Shown: one piece after another, positions 9,962 to 18,974 of the stretch
Layout of the letters: each line of letters begins with the position of its first letter
Position numbering within the stretch: the stretch's first letter is position 1
Assembly: GCA_022565665.1 (NCBI GenBank)
Contig: JAIUMI010000003.1
Coordinates: 186,001-250,000 of the forward strand
Reading direction: 5' to 3'
Length of the DNA stretch: 64,000 bases
Source: Glycocaulis sp.
GTDB taxonomy: Bacteria; Pseudomonadota; Alphaproteobacteria; Caulobacterales; Maricaulaceae
Notes under the pieces: generated by a model
Databases searched by the model: none
Told to the model about the DNA's origin: nothing
What the model saw: only the letters and a program-made list of their open reading frames with translations
Position numbers and translations under genes: made by a program

Positions 9962-11209
9962 CTAGCGCAGCGCGGACCCGCTCTGCTGGCTAGCTGCCGC
10001 CGTGCGCAGCGTTCCGGCCGTTCCGCAGCTCTCGAAATAGTCGTCGATGGAGGAGGCCACGGTCTCCATCAGGCGCTGCATGAAGGCCGGATTGTTAAGA
10101 TTTCGGGAGTCATCGGGATTGGTCATGAAGCCCATCTCGAAGAGGACGGCGGGAATCTGCGAATCCAGCAGCACCCAGAAGCCGCGCTCCAGCGGCTCGC
10201 GCCGGAAAAGCGGGGTTACCGTGCTGACACTGGACAACATGCTCTCGGCAAAGGTCAGCGACTGGTTGCGCTTCTCGCGCAGGCTCATGTCCAGCAACAG
10301 CGCGTTGACCTCGGCGGTACGCGTCTCGCTGGTCACGATCCATTCGCCGTCCCGCATCGCCCGGCTGCGCGCGCGCGTCGTACCGGCATCAGACAGCGTA
10401 TAGACAGCAGCCCCCCGCGCGCTGGTATTGCCGTTGGGCGCAGCGTCGGCATGCAGGGAGATGAAGAGGTCCGCTTCGGCGCGCTGGGCGACGCGGATAC
10501 GCTCGTCCAGCTCAAGGAACACATCCCGGTCGCGCGTCATGATGACTTCATAGCGCCCACGGGAATTGAGCAGGTCACGCAGGGCCAGACCGGCATTGAG
10601 TGCCAGCGTAGACTCACTGGCCCCGCCAAAGCGGCCGGGAGCACCGGGATCACGCCCGCCATGACCAGGGTCGATCACCACGCGAATGCGCTCGCAGCGC
10701 GGCGGCATGTAATTGACCTGCGCGCGTTCGGCGACCAGCTGGGTCAGGGTCACGCTGTCGGTCGGAAAGCCGGAGCTGGCAGTGAAGGTCTGGACCGGAG
10801 CCGCCTCGATATCCACGACAATGCGGTGTCCGCCGCCATCGGGCGGCAGGGTAAACTGGCGCACCACCACTGCCGCTTCTTCCAGATCAAACACCAGACG
10901 GGCGGCCTGCCCGTTGGGATCGAAGCGGAAACGGCCGGCAAGACCGTGGCCCTGCCCGCTACCGCCTTCCAGACCCCGCACCGCCCAGCTGGCGCCGGGC
11001 ATGTTCACGACCAGGCGGGCCGCCGGCTCCGCGAGTGTAAAAGCGTTGAACTCAACGGGCGAGCTGGTCTCGATGACGATGCGGGTGTGGGTGTCGTGCA
11101 CGCCAAAGCGCACCGCACCGATCTGGTCCGCCTGGGCAACAGGCAGCGTAGCCAGCGCAACAAGCGCGGCGAAAAACGCCTTCAGCCATAAACGCTTGAC
11201 GATGTCCAC
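9962..11209 (-). CDS. amiC: N-acetylmuramoyl-L-alanine amidase (AMIN + amidase_3)
   Basis: This 415-residue exported amidase cleaves the lactyl-amide bond of peptidoglycan during daughter-cell separation. The signal peptide (KAFFAALVALATLPVAQA) is followed by an AMIN targeting domain (about residues 30-130). The catalytic domain starts at VVIDPGHGGRDPGAPG, with further zinc and catalytic residues in SLHADA and VLFEMGFMTN. The start is GTG, preceded by GAGGGG about nine bases upstream. The gene is divergent from rne across a 564-base region and upstream of mrcA on the same strand. The symbol amiC is by family; AmiA/B/C are not distinguished here. Confidence 0.88.
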   Translation of the reverse strand: MDIVKRLWLKAFFAALVALATLPVAQADQIGAVRFGVHDTHTRIVIETSSPVEFNAFTLAEPAARLVVNMPGASWAVRGLEGGSGQGHGLAGRFRFDPNGQAARLVFDLEEAAVVVRQFTLPPDGGGHRIVVDIEAAPVQTFTASSGFPTDSVTLTQLVAERAQVNYMPPRCERIRVVIDPGHGGRDPGAPGRFGGASESTLALNAGLALRDLLNSRGRYEVIMTRDRDVFLELDERIRVAQRAEADLFISLHADAAPNGNTSARGAAVYTLSDAGTTRARSRAMRDGEWIVTSETRTAEVNALLLDMSLREKRNQSLTFAESMLSSVSTVTPLFRREPLERGFWVLLDSQIPAVLFEMGFMTNPDDSRNLNNPAFMQRLMETVASSIDDYFESCGTAGTLRTAAASQQSGSALR

Positions 11210-11773
11210 CCGTCCGACCCCTCGTTAGAAGACCTTGCCTGCCCGCATTCTCTACGGGTCATTGGTGCAAGGTTAGCGCGGCCCGGTTTCGATTCGGTTA
11301 CCATGGCGTAACGCTAATGCGTGCCTATCACGGATAAGCTCGCTTTTCATCCCGCCGCGAATGGTGCATGGTGCACTGCGGTGTTGAAAAACCTGTCAGG
11401 CTCCGGCCTGCCACGTCCGGCTTGCCGGATCTCACCTCCCGCCCTGCGTGGTCCGCTGCGCCGCTACTGGCGTTTTGGGACACGATCCACGGGGCAAAAC
11501 AGAATTCCCGGGCAGACGCCGCAGGACCGTTCTCAAACGCCACCCTGTGCGCACGCGCCCTGAAGCCAGAATCGCTCCCTCCCGCGCTGCGCGGAAACTC
11601 GCGCGGCGGGATGGAGCCAAGGAAGCAAAAACCCATGCGCCAGGCGCGTGCGATCCCTCTCATACCTTTTGAAGCGACGCCGCCCTTGCGCCCTCATGAC
11701 AGTGCACGGCCTTTCCCGGACGCCCCGAGCGGGCGTCTGCTGAGTGCTGCTGCGCGCACCGGAGCACGCCTTT
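11210..11773. other. Long intergenic leader between the amidase gene and rne
   Basis: This 564-base gap between divergent genes holds no convincing gene; the open frames in it lack family features. It must contain the amidase promoter and the rne promoter plus leader. A perfect 7-bp hairpin (GACGCCC/GGGCGTC, 11719-11737) lies about 36 bases before the rne start. Several other GC-rich inverted repeats are visible. Long structured rne leaders mediate RNase E autoregulation in enterobacteria. A similar role here is only inferred. Confidence 0.5.
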
Positions 11774-14377
11774 ATGTCCCGCAAAATGCTTATCGACGCC
11801 TCCCACCCGGAAGAAACACGGGTGGTCATCGTGGAGTCCAACCGTGTTGAGGATTTCGATTTCGAATCGGCCTCACGCCGCCCGATAAGGGGCAATATCT
11901 ATCTAGCCCAGATCACCCGCGTAGAACCGTCCCTGCAGGCCGCCTTCGTGGAGTATGGCGGCAACAAGCACGGCTTTCTCGCCTTCAACGAAATCCATCC
12001 CGACTACTATCAGATCCCGTTCGAGGACCGTCAGGCGCTGCGCGAGGCCGAGGCCCAACTGACCGCCGAGGCCGAGAGCGAAAACGGCGATGAGGCCGAT
12101 GACGACGAGGATCTGATGGAAGAGATTGCGCGCAAGCGGCGCAATCTGCTTCGCAAATACAAGATCCAGGAGGTCATCAAGCGCCGTCAGGTCATTCTGG
12201 TGCAGGTCTCCAAGGAAGAGCGCGGCAACAAGGGTGCTGCGCTGACGACCTATCTGTCGCTCGCCGGGCGCTATTGCGTACTGATGCCCAATACCGACCG
12301 TGGGGGCGGCATTTCGCGCAAGATCACCAGTGCCACCGACCGCAAGCGCCTGAAGAGCGCGGTGCAGTCGCTGGATGTGCCGCGCGGCATGGGGCTGATC
12401 ATCCGCACCGCCGGCGCGGCGCGCACCAAGCTCGAGATCAAGCGCGATTACGACTATCTGATCCGCCTGTGGGAGACGATCCGCGAAACGACGCTGAAAT
12501 CCATCGCGCCGACCCTCATCTATGAGGAAGGCAATCTGGTAAAGCGCGCCATCCGCGATCTCTACGACAAGGATATCGAGCAGGTTCTCGTCGAGGGCGA
12601 CGAAGCCTACAAGGAAGCCAAGGGCTTCATGCGCATGCTGATGCCCAGCCATGCCACGAAGGTCCAGCCCTACAGCGATGACATGCCGCTTTACCTGCGC
12701 CACGGCGTGGAGAGCCAGCTCGAAGCGATCTACTCGCCGGTCGCGCAGCTCAAATCGGGCGGCTATCTGGTCATCAACCCGACCGAGGCGCTGGTCGCCA
12801 TCGACGTGAACTCGGGCAAATCGACCAAGGAGCGCAATATCGAGCAGACTGCGCTGCGCACCAATCTGGAGGCGGCCGAGGAAGCCGCGCGCCAGATGCG
12901 CCTGCGCGACCTTGCCGGCCTCGTTATCATCGATTTCATCGATATGGAGGACAACAAGAATATCCGCGCCGTCGAGAAGAAGATGAAGGAAGTGCTCGCC
13001 AAGGACCGCGCGCGCATCCAGATGGCGAAAATCTCCCAGTTCGGGCTGATGGAGATTTCCCGTCAGCGCCGCCGCACCAGCCTGGTGGAAGGCACGACCG
13101 AGCCCTGCCCGCACTGCGATGGCATCGGCTATCTCAGAAGCGTGGAATCCAGCGCGCTGGCCGCCGTACGCAGCGTCGAGGAAGAGGGTCTGAAGGGCCG
13201 CGCCTCGCGCATCCTGCTGCACCTGCCCGGCGAGGTCGCGCTCTACCTGCTGAACGAGAAGCGCGAATACCTGCGCGCGGTTGAGCAGCGTTTCGACATG
13301 CGCGTTACCATCGCTACCGACCCTGACTTCAAGCGCGATGACTCGCGCATTGAGCGGCTGGAAAACCGCCGGGAAGGCGAACGCAAACCCTACGTGCCCA
13401 AGCCGATAACCGTCGAAGCCGGCTCGCTCTCCGCCGAGGAGGAAGCCGACCGGCGCGCTGCGGAAGAAGAAGCCGCGCTGGAAGCGGCTGTCGCTGCCGA
13501 GGAAGCGCAGGAAGAAACGCGTTCCGAGAAGGCCGATGGTGACGGTGGAGAGCGCAAATCGCGCCGCCGCCGCAGACGGCGCGGTGGCCGTGACCGCGAT
13601 TCCGATCGCGCCGAGACGCAAGCGCAAGATGATGCCGAACTCTCCGATGCCGACAGCGATAGCGACGAAGAGGGCGAAGGCGCCGACGGGGAACGCTCCG
13701 CGAGCGCCCAGGACGAGGACGGCAAGCCCAAGCGCCGCCGCCGTGGCCGCCGTGGTGGCCGTGGACGCCGCCGGCGCGGTGACGGAGAAGCGCGGGAAGC
13801 CCAGGCTGACACCCCGGCCGAAGGTACAGACGGCGCCGATGCCGTCAGCGGCATGGATGTTGTCGAGCCCTCCGAGAGCGAGGATTTGAGCTCGAAGGAC
13901 AAGCCCCCTGCACGGCCCCGGCCTGCACGCCGCCACAAGGCAGCCGGGGAGGAGCAGCCGGCACCTACCGCTGCAGAAGCGCCTGTGGAAACCGATACAG
14001 CCACGCCCGAAGAGGCACCCAAGCCCAAGCGCACGCGCCGCAGGAAGGCCGACCCTGTTGAAGCAGCGGCCCCTGCCGAAAGCGAAGCGGCAGCCGCCGA
14101 GACTGAAGCCCCGGCCAAGCCGAAACGCACCCGCAAGGCCGCCGCCAGGAAAGCCGACGCTCAAGCGGCGAGCGAACCGGTCACGGCGGAGACCGAAACG
14201 CCTAAGCCGAAGAAAGCTCCGGCCCGCAAGCCGCGTGCAAAAAAAGCCGAAGAAGCGCCTGCTGAGTCCACGCAACCGGCTGACGCCGCGCCCGCGCCGG
14301 CCAAGGACGATGATGGCGAGCCCAAACGCCGGGGCTGGTGGCAGCGTTCCGGCAAGCTGTTCGGGATGGGTTCCTGA
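11774..14377 (+). CDS. rne: Ribonuclease E
   Basis: This 867-residue endoribonuclease scaffolds the RNA degradosome. The N-terminal half has the S1 domain (RGNIYLAQITRVEPSLQAAF spans residues 42-61, by the chosen start), the catalytic aspartates in VAIDVNSG and IDFIDME, and the Zn-link CPHCDG. The C-terminal ~350 residues are low-complexity and alternate acidic stretches with Arg-rich blocks (RRRRRRGGRDRD, RRRRGRRGGRGRRRR), i.e. RNA-binding disordered regions. The protein ends with RRGWWQRSGKLFGMGS, resembling the GWW PNPase-binding motif of Caulobacter RNase E. ATG 11774 (GGAG nine bases upstream) is chosen over an open extension to 11744. Confidence 0.95.
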   Translation: MSRKMLIDASHPEETRVVIVESNRVEDFDFESASRRPIRGNIYLAQITRVEPSLQAAFVEYGGNKHGFLAFNEIHPDYYQIPFEDRQALREAEAQLTAEAESENGDEADDDEDLMEEIARKRRNLLRKYKIQEVIKRRQVILVQVSKEERGNKGAALTTYLSLAGRYCVLMPNTDRGGGISRKITSATDRKRLKSAVQSLDVPRGMGLIIRTAGAARTKLEIKRDYDYLIRLWETIRETTLKSIAPTLIYEEGNLVKRAIRDLYDKDIEQVLVEGDEAYKEAKGFMRMLMPSHATKVQPYSDDMPLYLRHGVESQLEAIYSPVAQLKSGGYLVINPTEALVAIDVNSGKSTKERNIEQTALRTNLEAAEEAARQMRLRDLAGLVIIDFIDMEDNKNIRAVEKKMKEVLAKDRARIQMAKISQFGLMEISRQRRRTSLVEGTTEPCPHCDGIGYLRSVESSALAAVRSVEEEGLKGRASRILLHLPGEVALYLLNEKREYLRAVEQRFDMRVTIATDPDFKRDDSRIERLENRREGERKPYVPKPITVEAGSLSAEEEADRRAAEEEAALEAAVAAEEAQEETRSEKADGDGGERKSRRRRRRRGGRDRDSDRAETQAQDDAELSDADSDSDEEGEGADGERSASAQDEDGKPKRRRRGRRGGRGRRRRGDGEAREAQADTPAEGTDGADAVSGMDVVEPSESEDLSSKDKPPARPRPARRHKAAGEEQPAPTAAEAPVETDTATPEEAPKPKRTRRRKADPVEAAAPAESEAAAAETEAPAKPKRTRKAAARKADAQAASEPVTAETETPKPKKAPARKPRAKKAEEAPAESTQPADAAPAPAKDDDGEPKRRGWWQRSGKLFGMGS

Positions 14378-14492
14378 TCGCAGGCACGTAGCCCGCTGGA
14401 TGCTAAGGCGCCAGCGGGCTACACTTCTGCCACGATTTCGCTATCGTCTGATGTCATGCGGGGGCGTGAAGAAGATCGGAGGTCATGCTGAC

Positions 14493-15941
14493 ATGACGAA
14501 GATTGGCCACCTCGCCCGCCAGTGCACGGCCGCCGCCGCTGGCGTCATGGCCATGGTGCTGTCCGACTTCGCGCCCGCAGAGGCGCAGGGCGGCATCCGG
14601 CTGGTGCGTGACACCGAAATCGAAGCGGTCATGCGCAATTACACCGATCCGCTGCTGGAAGCAGCCGAGCTCAATCCCGATTCGGTCAATTTCTATCTGG
14701 TAGGCGACAACGAATTCAACGCGTTCGTCACGCGCGGCCAGAACATCTTCATGCATACCGGCGCCATCGTGATGGCGGAACGCCCCAATGAGATCAAGGC
14801 GGTCATCGCCCACGAGATCGGCCATATCGAAGGCGCGCACCTCGCGCGCTTTGGCGACGGCACGCGCGGCGCGATGGCCACCATGATTGCAGGTCTGGGT
14901 CTGGGCATAGTCGCGGCCATGGCCGGCGCCGCCGATGCAGGCGCAGCAATCATCGCCTCGGCGCCCCAGTTCGCGACCATGGACATGCTGCGCTATACCC
15001 GCAATCAGGAGGCCGCTGCCGATCAGGCTGCCCTCACCTTCCTGGAACGCACTGGCCAATCCGGCATGGGTCTGGTCACCACTTTCGAGCGTTTCCGCTA
15101 CCAGGAGGTGATGAGCCAGGCGCGGCGCTATGAATATTTCCGCTCCCACCCGCTATCCTCGCAACGCATCGACGCGATGCGCCGCCGGGTGAATGCCTCG
15201 CCCTACCGCGATGTGGAAGATACGCCTGAGGAGATCGCCGAACTGCGCCGTATCCAGGCTAAAATCATCGGCTTCACCGTCGCCCCGGCACAGGTGTTCC
15301 AGCGCTATCCGCACAGCGATGACAGCATCGAGGCGCGCTATGCCCGCGCGGTCGCCTATTTCCGTCAGGGACGGCTGGACCAGGCGCGCGGCCAACTGGC
15401 TGATCTGATCGAGATGGAGCCGGACAATCCGTTCTTCCACGAACTTGAAGGTCAGATGCTCTACGAGGCGGGCCGGATATCGGAATCCGTGCCGGCGCAC
15501 CGCCGCGCGGTGGACCTGATGCCAGAAGCACCACTCCTTCGTGTGAACCTTGCCGCCTCGCTGATCAATTCCGGCGACGACGAGGCCATCACCGAGGCCA
15601 TCTCCCACCTGCGCTTTGCCGTGACCGAAGAGCCGCAGAACACTTGGGGCTGGTTCCAGCTGGCACTGGCCCACGAGGCGCGCGGCGAGACGGCTCTGGC
15701 CCAGCTCGCGACCGCAGAGCGCTTCTTTGCCGCCGGCAACAATATGCAGGCCTTTGTCTTTGCCAACCGGGCGCGCGATGAGCTCAATGAAGGCACGCCG
15801 GCCTGGATCCGCGCCAGCGAGCTGATCGGCGTGGCTGAGCCCACCCCGCAGGAAATCCGTGAGTGGAACCGGAGCCAGCAGGAACGGCGCCAGTACGCTC
15901 CGCCCGCGCGTCTTGATGGCGCAAGCCTGCGCTTTGACTGA
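14493..15941 (+). CDS. Periplasmic M48 family metalloprotease with TPR repeats
   Basis: This is a 482-residue exported protein: signal peptide to about residue 30 (ending APAEAQ), then an M48 zinc protease domain with AHEIGH and the third ligand Glu in RNQEAAADQA. A glycine/alanine-rich hydrophobic stretch lies between them, and a C-terminal TPR array runs from about residue 270 onward. The architecture resembles BepA/YfgC, which handles misassembled outer-membrane proteins. ATG 14493 has GGAGG about ten bases upstream and gives the signal peptide; the longer open frame reads into rne. A DsbA-like gene follows by 28 bases, so the two may act together in envelope protein quality control. Confidence 0.88.
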   Translation: MTKIGHLARQCTAAAAGVMAMVLSDFAPAEAQGGIRLVRDTEIEAVMRNYTDPLLEAAELNPDSVNFYLVGDNEFNAFVTRGQNIFMHTGAIVMAERPNEIKAVIAHEIGHIEGAHLARFGDGTRGAMATMIAGLGLGIVAAMAGAADAGAAIIASAPQFATMDMLRYTRNQEAAADQAALTFLERTGQSGMGLVTTFERFRYQEVMSQARRYEYFRSHPLSSQRIDAMRRRVNASPYRDVEDTPEEIAELRRIQAKIIGFTVAPAQVFQRYPHSDDSIEARYARAVAYFRQGRLDQARGQLADLIEMEPDNPFFHELEGQMLYEAGRISESVPAHRRAVDLMPEAPLLRVNLAASLINSGDDEAITEAISHLRFAVTEEPQNTWGWFQLALAHEARGETALAQLATAERFFAAGNNMQAFVFANRARDELNEGTPAWIRASELIGVAEPTPQEIREWNRSQQERRQYAPPARLDGASLRFD

Positions 15942-15969
15942 TCACCCCATCTGAACTGAAAGAGAGCTG

Positions 15970-16701
15970 ATGCGCTGCTTCCTCGTGCTTGCCGCAAGCC
16001 TTGCCCTTACCGCCTGCAACGCCGCGCCCGGCGCCAACGCAGACGATCACGAGGCGTTCAACGAGCGGGTGCACCGCTATATCGTTGAAAATCCGGAAGT
16101 GATCGAGGAAGCCCTCATCGCCCTGCAACAGCGCGCCCGCGCCCGCGAACAGGCCCAGATGATGGACGCGGTGACCGCGCTCGAAGACGCGATAAACAGC
16201 GATCCGCGCGATCCGGTGTTCGGCCCGGCCGATGCGCCGGTCACGATCGTGGAGTTCTTCGACTATCGCTGCCCCTATTGCCGGGTCGCCAATGACTGGC
16301 TGGCGGCCATGGCCGAGGCCCATGAAGGCCAGCTGCGTATCGTGTTCAAGGAATTGCCGCTTCTGGGTGAAGCCTCCCGCGAGGCGGCCCGCGCGGCGCT
16401 GGCCGTATGGCAGCTCGATCGGGATGCCTATTTCGCCGTCCATAACGAGTTCATGGCTGCCGGCTCCGGGCTGAACAGCGAGCGGATTGACGACATTGCC
16501 GCCAGTCACGGGGTGGACATCGCCACCATGCGCGAGACGATGGCGTCAGAGGACATCACGGAGCACCTCTCCGATGTCTATGAGGTCGCCAGCATGGCCG
16601 GTATTAACGGCACGCCCTTCTTCATCATCAATGGTGAGGTGATTGCCGGCGCCGACATGCGCCGCCTGCAGACGACGCTCATGGCTGCGCTTGAGGGGTA
16701 G
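15970..16701 (+). CDS. DsbA-family thioredoxin-like lipoprotein (thiol-disulfide oxidoreductase)
   Basis: This 243-residue protein has a lipobox ending LTAC (Cys16), so it is probably membrane-anchored in the periplasm. A helical N-terminal segment (residues 26-75, Gln/Arg/Glu-rich) resembles the oligomerisation region of ScsC/BdbD-type proteins. The DsbA fold follows with the CPYC redox site (Cys101/Cys104) and a cis-proline loop GINGTPFFIING. It likely oxidises or isomerises cysteines of exported proteins. It lies 28 bases after the M48-TPR protease gene on the same strand and converges with the VOC gene, overlapping it by 23 bases. Confidence 0.88.
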   Translation: MRCFLVLAASLALTACNAAPGANADDHEAFNERVHRYIVENPEVIEEALIALQQRARAREQAQMMDAVTALEDAINSDPRDPVFGPADAPVTIVEFFDYRCPYCRVANDWLAAMAEAHEGQLRIVFKELPLLGEASREAARAALAVWQLDRDAYFAVHNEFMAAGSGLNSERIDDIAASHGVDIATMRETMASEDITEHLSDVYEVASMAGINGTPFFIINGEVIAGADMRRLQTTLMAALEG

Positions 16702-17113
16702 CCATATCGATCCGGCCTTCGGCATCGATGGTCCAGTACGGGTTGAAGGCTACCTCCCAGGCATGGCCGTCCGGATCAGCAAAATAGCCTGAATATCCGC
16801 CCCAATCGGCCTTATGCGCCGCCTTCAGCACGCTACCGCCCGATTTCGCCGCAAGGGCGATAATCGTGTCCACCTCGGCCTCGCTGCGGGTATTGTGCGC
16901 CAGCGCGATATGGCCCGTGCCGGTATTGGCCCGGTTCATGTCCGCATCAAGGTCGCCTTTGCCGAACAGGGCCAGCACCAGCCCGCCCATGGGCAGGAAG
17001 ACGATCTGCTCGTTCTCGAAGGCAGGCCTGAACCCCATCACCTCGTAGAAGGCTTTCGAGCGAGCAAGATCAGCCACGCCCAGCGTGACGAGGGAGAGAC
17101 GCGCTTCCATCAT
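16679..17113 (-). CDS. VOC (glyoxalase/bleomycin resistance) family protein
   Basis: This 144-residue single-domain protein begins MMEARLSLVTLGVADLARSK and ends with the typical DWGGYSGYFADPDGHAWEVAFNP second half, two beta-alpha-beta-beta-beta modules of the VOC fold. The DPDGHAWE segment supplies the metal-ligand Glu. The substrate cannot be read from the sequence. ATG 17113 has AGGAC about nine bases upstream. The frame is open to 17155, but the extension has no family similarity. Confidence 0.85.
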   Translation of the reverse strand: MMEARLSLVTLGVADLARSKAFYEVMGFRPAFENEQIVFLPMGGLVLALFGKGDLDADMNRANTGTGHIALAHNTRSEAEVDTIIALAAKSGGSVLKAAHKADWGGYSGYFADPDGHAWEVAFNPYWTIDAEGRIDMATPQAQP

Positions 17114-17180
17114 GGCATTCTGTCCTGTTTCGGTGGCTCGTGACCATCGGAACATTATGGGAACATGTCAAGAGTGTGAG

Positions 17181-17229
17181 CCCTCATCGCGAGGGCGATC
17201 GCAGTGAGCGTCTCGAAGGACGAGGGAAA
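17181..17229. repeat. REP-like palindromic repeat, single copy
   Basis: CCCTCATC...CGTCTCGAAGGACGAGGG has the same ends as the paired elements at 40548-40650 and differs in the central bases. It lies between the VOC and thiG genes (17114-17302), a stretch with no gene. Confidence 0.6.
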
Positions 17230-17302
17230 GGCAAACATTCAGGAATGGGTCACCCGCATAAAGCGGGTGATAGCAACAGGGGTGCGGCGAAAATCTGCTG
17301 GC

Positions 17303-18115
17303 CTAGATCAGCCCTGCCAGCGGGCTGGACGGGTCGGCATAGCGCTTCTTGGCCATACGGCCGGCGAGATACGCCTCGCGCCCCGCAATGACCGCGTGCT
17401 TCATGGCGCTGGCCATGCGCACCGGGTCCCTGGCCTCGGCAATCGCGGTGTTCATCAGCACACCATCACAGCCGACCTCCATGGCGATGGCAGCGTCAGA
17501 GGCCGTGCCGACGCCCGCATCGACAATCACCGGCACTTTGGCCGCCTCGATGATCAGGCGGATATTGACCGGGTTCTGGATGCCAAGCCCCGAGCCTATG
17601 GGCGCGCCGAGCGGCATGATCGCGCATGCGCCCGCATCTTCCAGCTTGCGGGCATAAACCGGATCGTCTGAGCAGTAGACCATGACGTCAAACCCGTCCT
17701 TGATCAGCATTTTGGTGGCGCGCAGCGTCTCCTCCATCTCCGGATAGAGATGCTTGGGGTCTGACAGCACTTCCAGCTTTACGAGATTCCAGCCGCCCGC
17801 CTCGCGCGCCAGGCGCAGCGTGCGCACGGCGTCCTCACCGGTAAAGCACCCGGCCGTATTCGGCAGGAAGGTGTATTTTTTTGGGTCGATGGCATCAACA
17901 AGACGCGGCTGGGACGGATCGGACAGGTTCACCCGGCGCAGCGCGACCGTGATGATCTCCGCGCCGGAGGCCGCCAGCGCCTCGGCATTCTGGGCATAGC
18001 TCTTGTACTTGCCCGTGCCGATGATGAGGCGCGACTGAAATGTGCGCCCCGCCACCGTGAAGAGACGGTCCTGCGGCAGGGATGAAACGGTATCGGGGGA
18101 GGTTTTTTCGGTCAT
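17303..18115 (-). CDS. thiG: Thiazole synthase ThiG
   Basis: ThiG builds the thiazole phosphate half of thiamine from deoxyxylulose phosphate, dehydroglycine and ThiS-thiocarboxylate. The product has about 270 residues, with the TIM-barrel segments [31 protein letters not shown], the catalytic-Lys strand VKLEVLSDP, and the phosphate loops [10 protein letters not shown] and [14 protein letters not shown] 18115 is used. GTG 18136, preceded by GAGAGGAT, is an equally possible start. thiS is on the same strand 480 bases upstream, but two small plus-strand genes lie between them, so the thiS-thiG operon is interrupted. Confidence 0.93.
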   Translation of the reverse strand: MTEKTSPDTVSSLPQDRLFTVAGRTFQSRLIIGTGKYKSYAQNAEALAASGAEIITVALRRVNLSDPSQPRLVDAIDPKKYTFLPNTAGCFTGEDAVRTLRLAREAGGWNLVKLEVLSDPKHLYPEMEETLRATKMLIKDGFDVMVYCSDDPVYARKLEDAGACAIMPLGAPIGSGLGIQNPVNIRLIIEAAKVPVIVDAGVGTASDAAIAMEVGCDGVLMNTAIAEARDPVRMASAMKHAVIAGREAYLAGRMAKKRYADPSSPLAGLI

Positions 18116-18198
18116 GGACGGCGTTGTAACGCGCACCTATCCTCTCGTCACGCCCCTGTTGAAGGGCCCTGCATCCACTGGAACCGGGGAGACATTTC

Positions 18199-18387
18199 AT
18201 GCATCCGGCAATCAAGGGCATGAGCATCGTGCTCGCCATAGCAGGCCTCGCCAGCTGGGGCTTTGCGGCATACCGCACGTTTGAGGGCACGCCCTTTCAG
18301 GACAACCTGGCTTTGATGATCAGCGGTCTTGTCTGCTTCACCATGGTCGTGGTGCTGAACGCGGTAAACGGAAAGAAGAAGGGCTAG
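18199..18387 (+). CDS. Small two-helix membrane protein (first of a tandem pair)
   Basis: This 62-residue protein with GGGGAGA before the ATG is predicted to have two transmembrane helices (about residues 7-25 and 38-56) and a basic C-terminus (NGKKKG). It aligns with the next gene in length, helix spacing and pattern (short N-terminus, GxxxxA helix, NPM/NLALM turn, LNA, basic end), so the two look like an ancient duplication. I do not recognise a family. The pair sits in opposite orientation between thiS and thiG. Confidence 0.68.
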   Translation: MHPAIKGMSIVLAIAGLASWGFAAYRTFEGTPFQDNLALMISGLVCFTMVVVLNAVNGKKKG

Positions 18388-18401
18388 GCCGGAGGCACGC
18401 G

Positions 18402-18590
18402 ATGCGTCGAATCATGAAAGGCAGCGCCGTCATTTTCGCGGCCGCAGGCGTGGTATTAACCTCCCTCGCCGCCTGGTTGCTTTTCAGCGGCACGGCGACG
18501 GGAAATCCAATGATGTTGTCGATCGTTGGAGTGTCATGCGTCACGATTTCCTTGTTGCTTAACGCGAGGACCATGACGAAAAAGGACTAG
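18402..18590 (+). CDS. Small two-helix membrane protein (second of a tandem pair)
   Basis: This 62-residue protein starts 14 bases after the first paralogue, with GGAGG a few bases before ATG. It has predicted helices at about residues 8-28 and 38-54 and a basic tail (TMTKKD). The spacing implies co-transcription with the upstream paralogue. It ends four bases from the convergent thiS stop. Function unknown. Confidence 0.68.
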   Translation: MRRIMKGSAVIFAAAGVVLTSLAAWLLFSGTATGNPMMLSIVGVSCVTISLLLNARTMTKKD

Positions 18591-18593
18591 GCC

Positions 18594-18833
18594 CTACCCC
18601 CCGCCGACAAACTGGACGATCTCCAGCCGGTCACCATCCTCGACCGCGATCTGGCCATAGGCCGAGCGCGGCGCGATCTCCAGATTGCGCTCGACAGCGA
18701 CTTTGCGCGGGTCCAGCCCCAGATGGGTCAGCATGGCCGACAGCGAGAGCCCGGCGGGCAATTCGCGGGCCTCGCCATTCAGCGTCACGCGGATACTGGC
18801 ATCGCTGGCGGTCTGGGCTGCGGTCCGGGTCAT
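18594..18833 (-). CDS. thiS: Sulfur carrier protein ThiS
   Basis: This 79-residue ubiquitin-like protein ends in the diagnostic Gly-Gly (…IVQFVGGG). The C-terminus is adenylated and thiocarboxylated to donate sulfur to ThiG. The beta-grasp pattern VTLNGEARELPAGLSLSAML and VAVERNLEIAPRSAYGQIAV is clear. It has about 14 more N-terminal residues than the usual ~66. GAGGGAG precedes the ATG. No TPP riboswitch signature was found upstream. Confidence 0.93.
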   Translation of the reverse strand: MTRTAAQTASDASIRVTLNGEARELPAGLSLSAMLTHLGLDPRKVAVERNLEIAPRSAYGQIAVEDGDRLEIVQFVGGG

Positions 18834-18974
18834 GGCGTCGGGACTCCCTCAAAATGCCGGTAGTTCTTGTTTATCGCGCCTGAGGCGTCGTAGAAACGAC
18901 ATATGGCGCTGTCAGGTCCGGTTTGCATCCGGACGCATGCAGCAGGAACGCCTAAACCCGGGGGCAAGCATCAG

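Noticed and set aside
11368-11850. 160-codon plus-strand frame in the rne leader
   Set aside because: No ribosome-binding site or family feature, and it overlaps the start of rne in another frame.
11903-14275. Long minus-strand open frame (790 codons) opposite rne
   Set aside because: It is the antisense shadow of the RNase E gene; composition is biased by GC-rich codons and no family motif is present.
18834-18974. Possible TPP riboswitch before thiS
   Set aside because: The conserved CTGAGA and ACCTGATCTGG-type segments are not present on the minus strand upstream of thiS.
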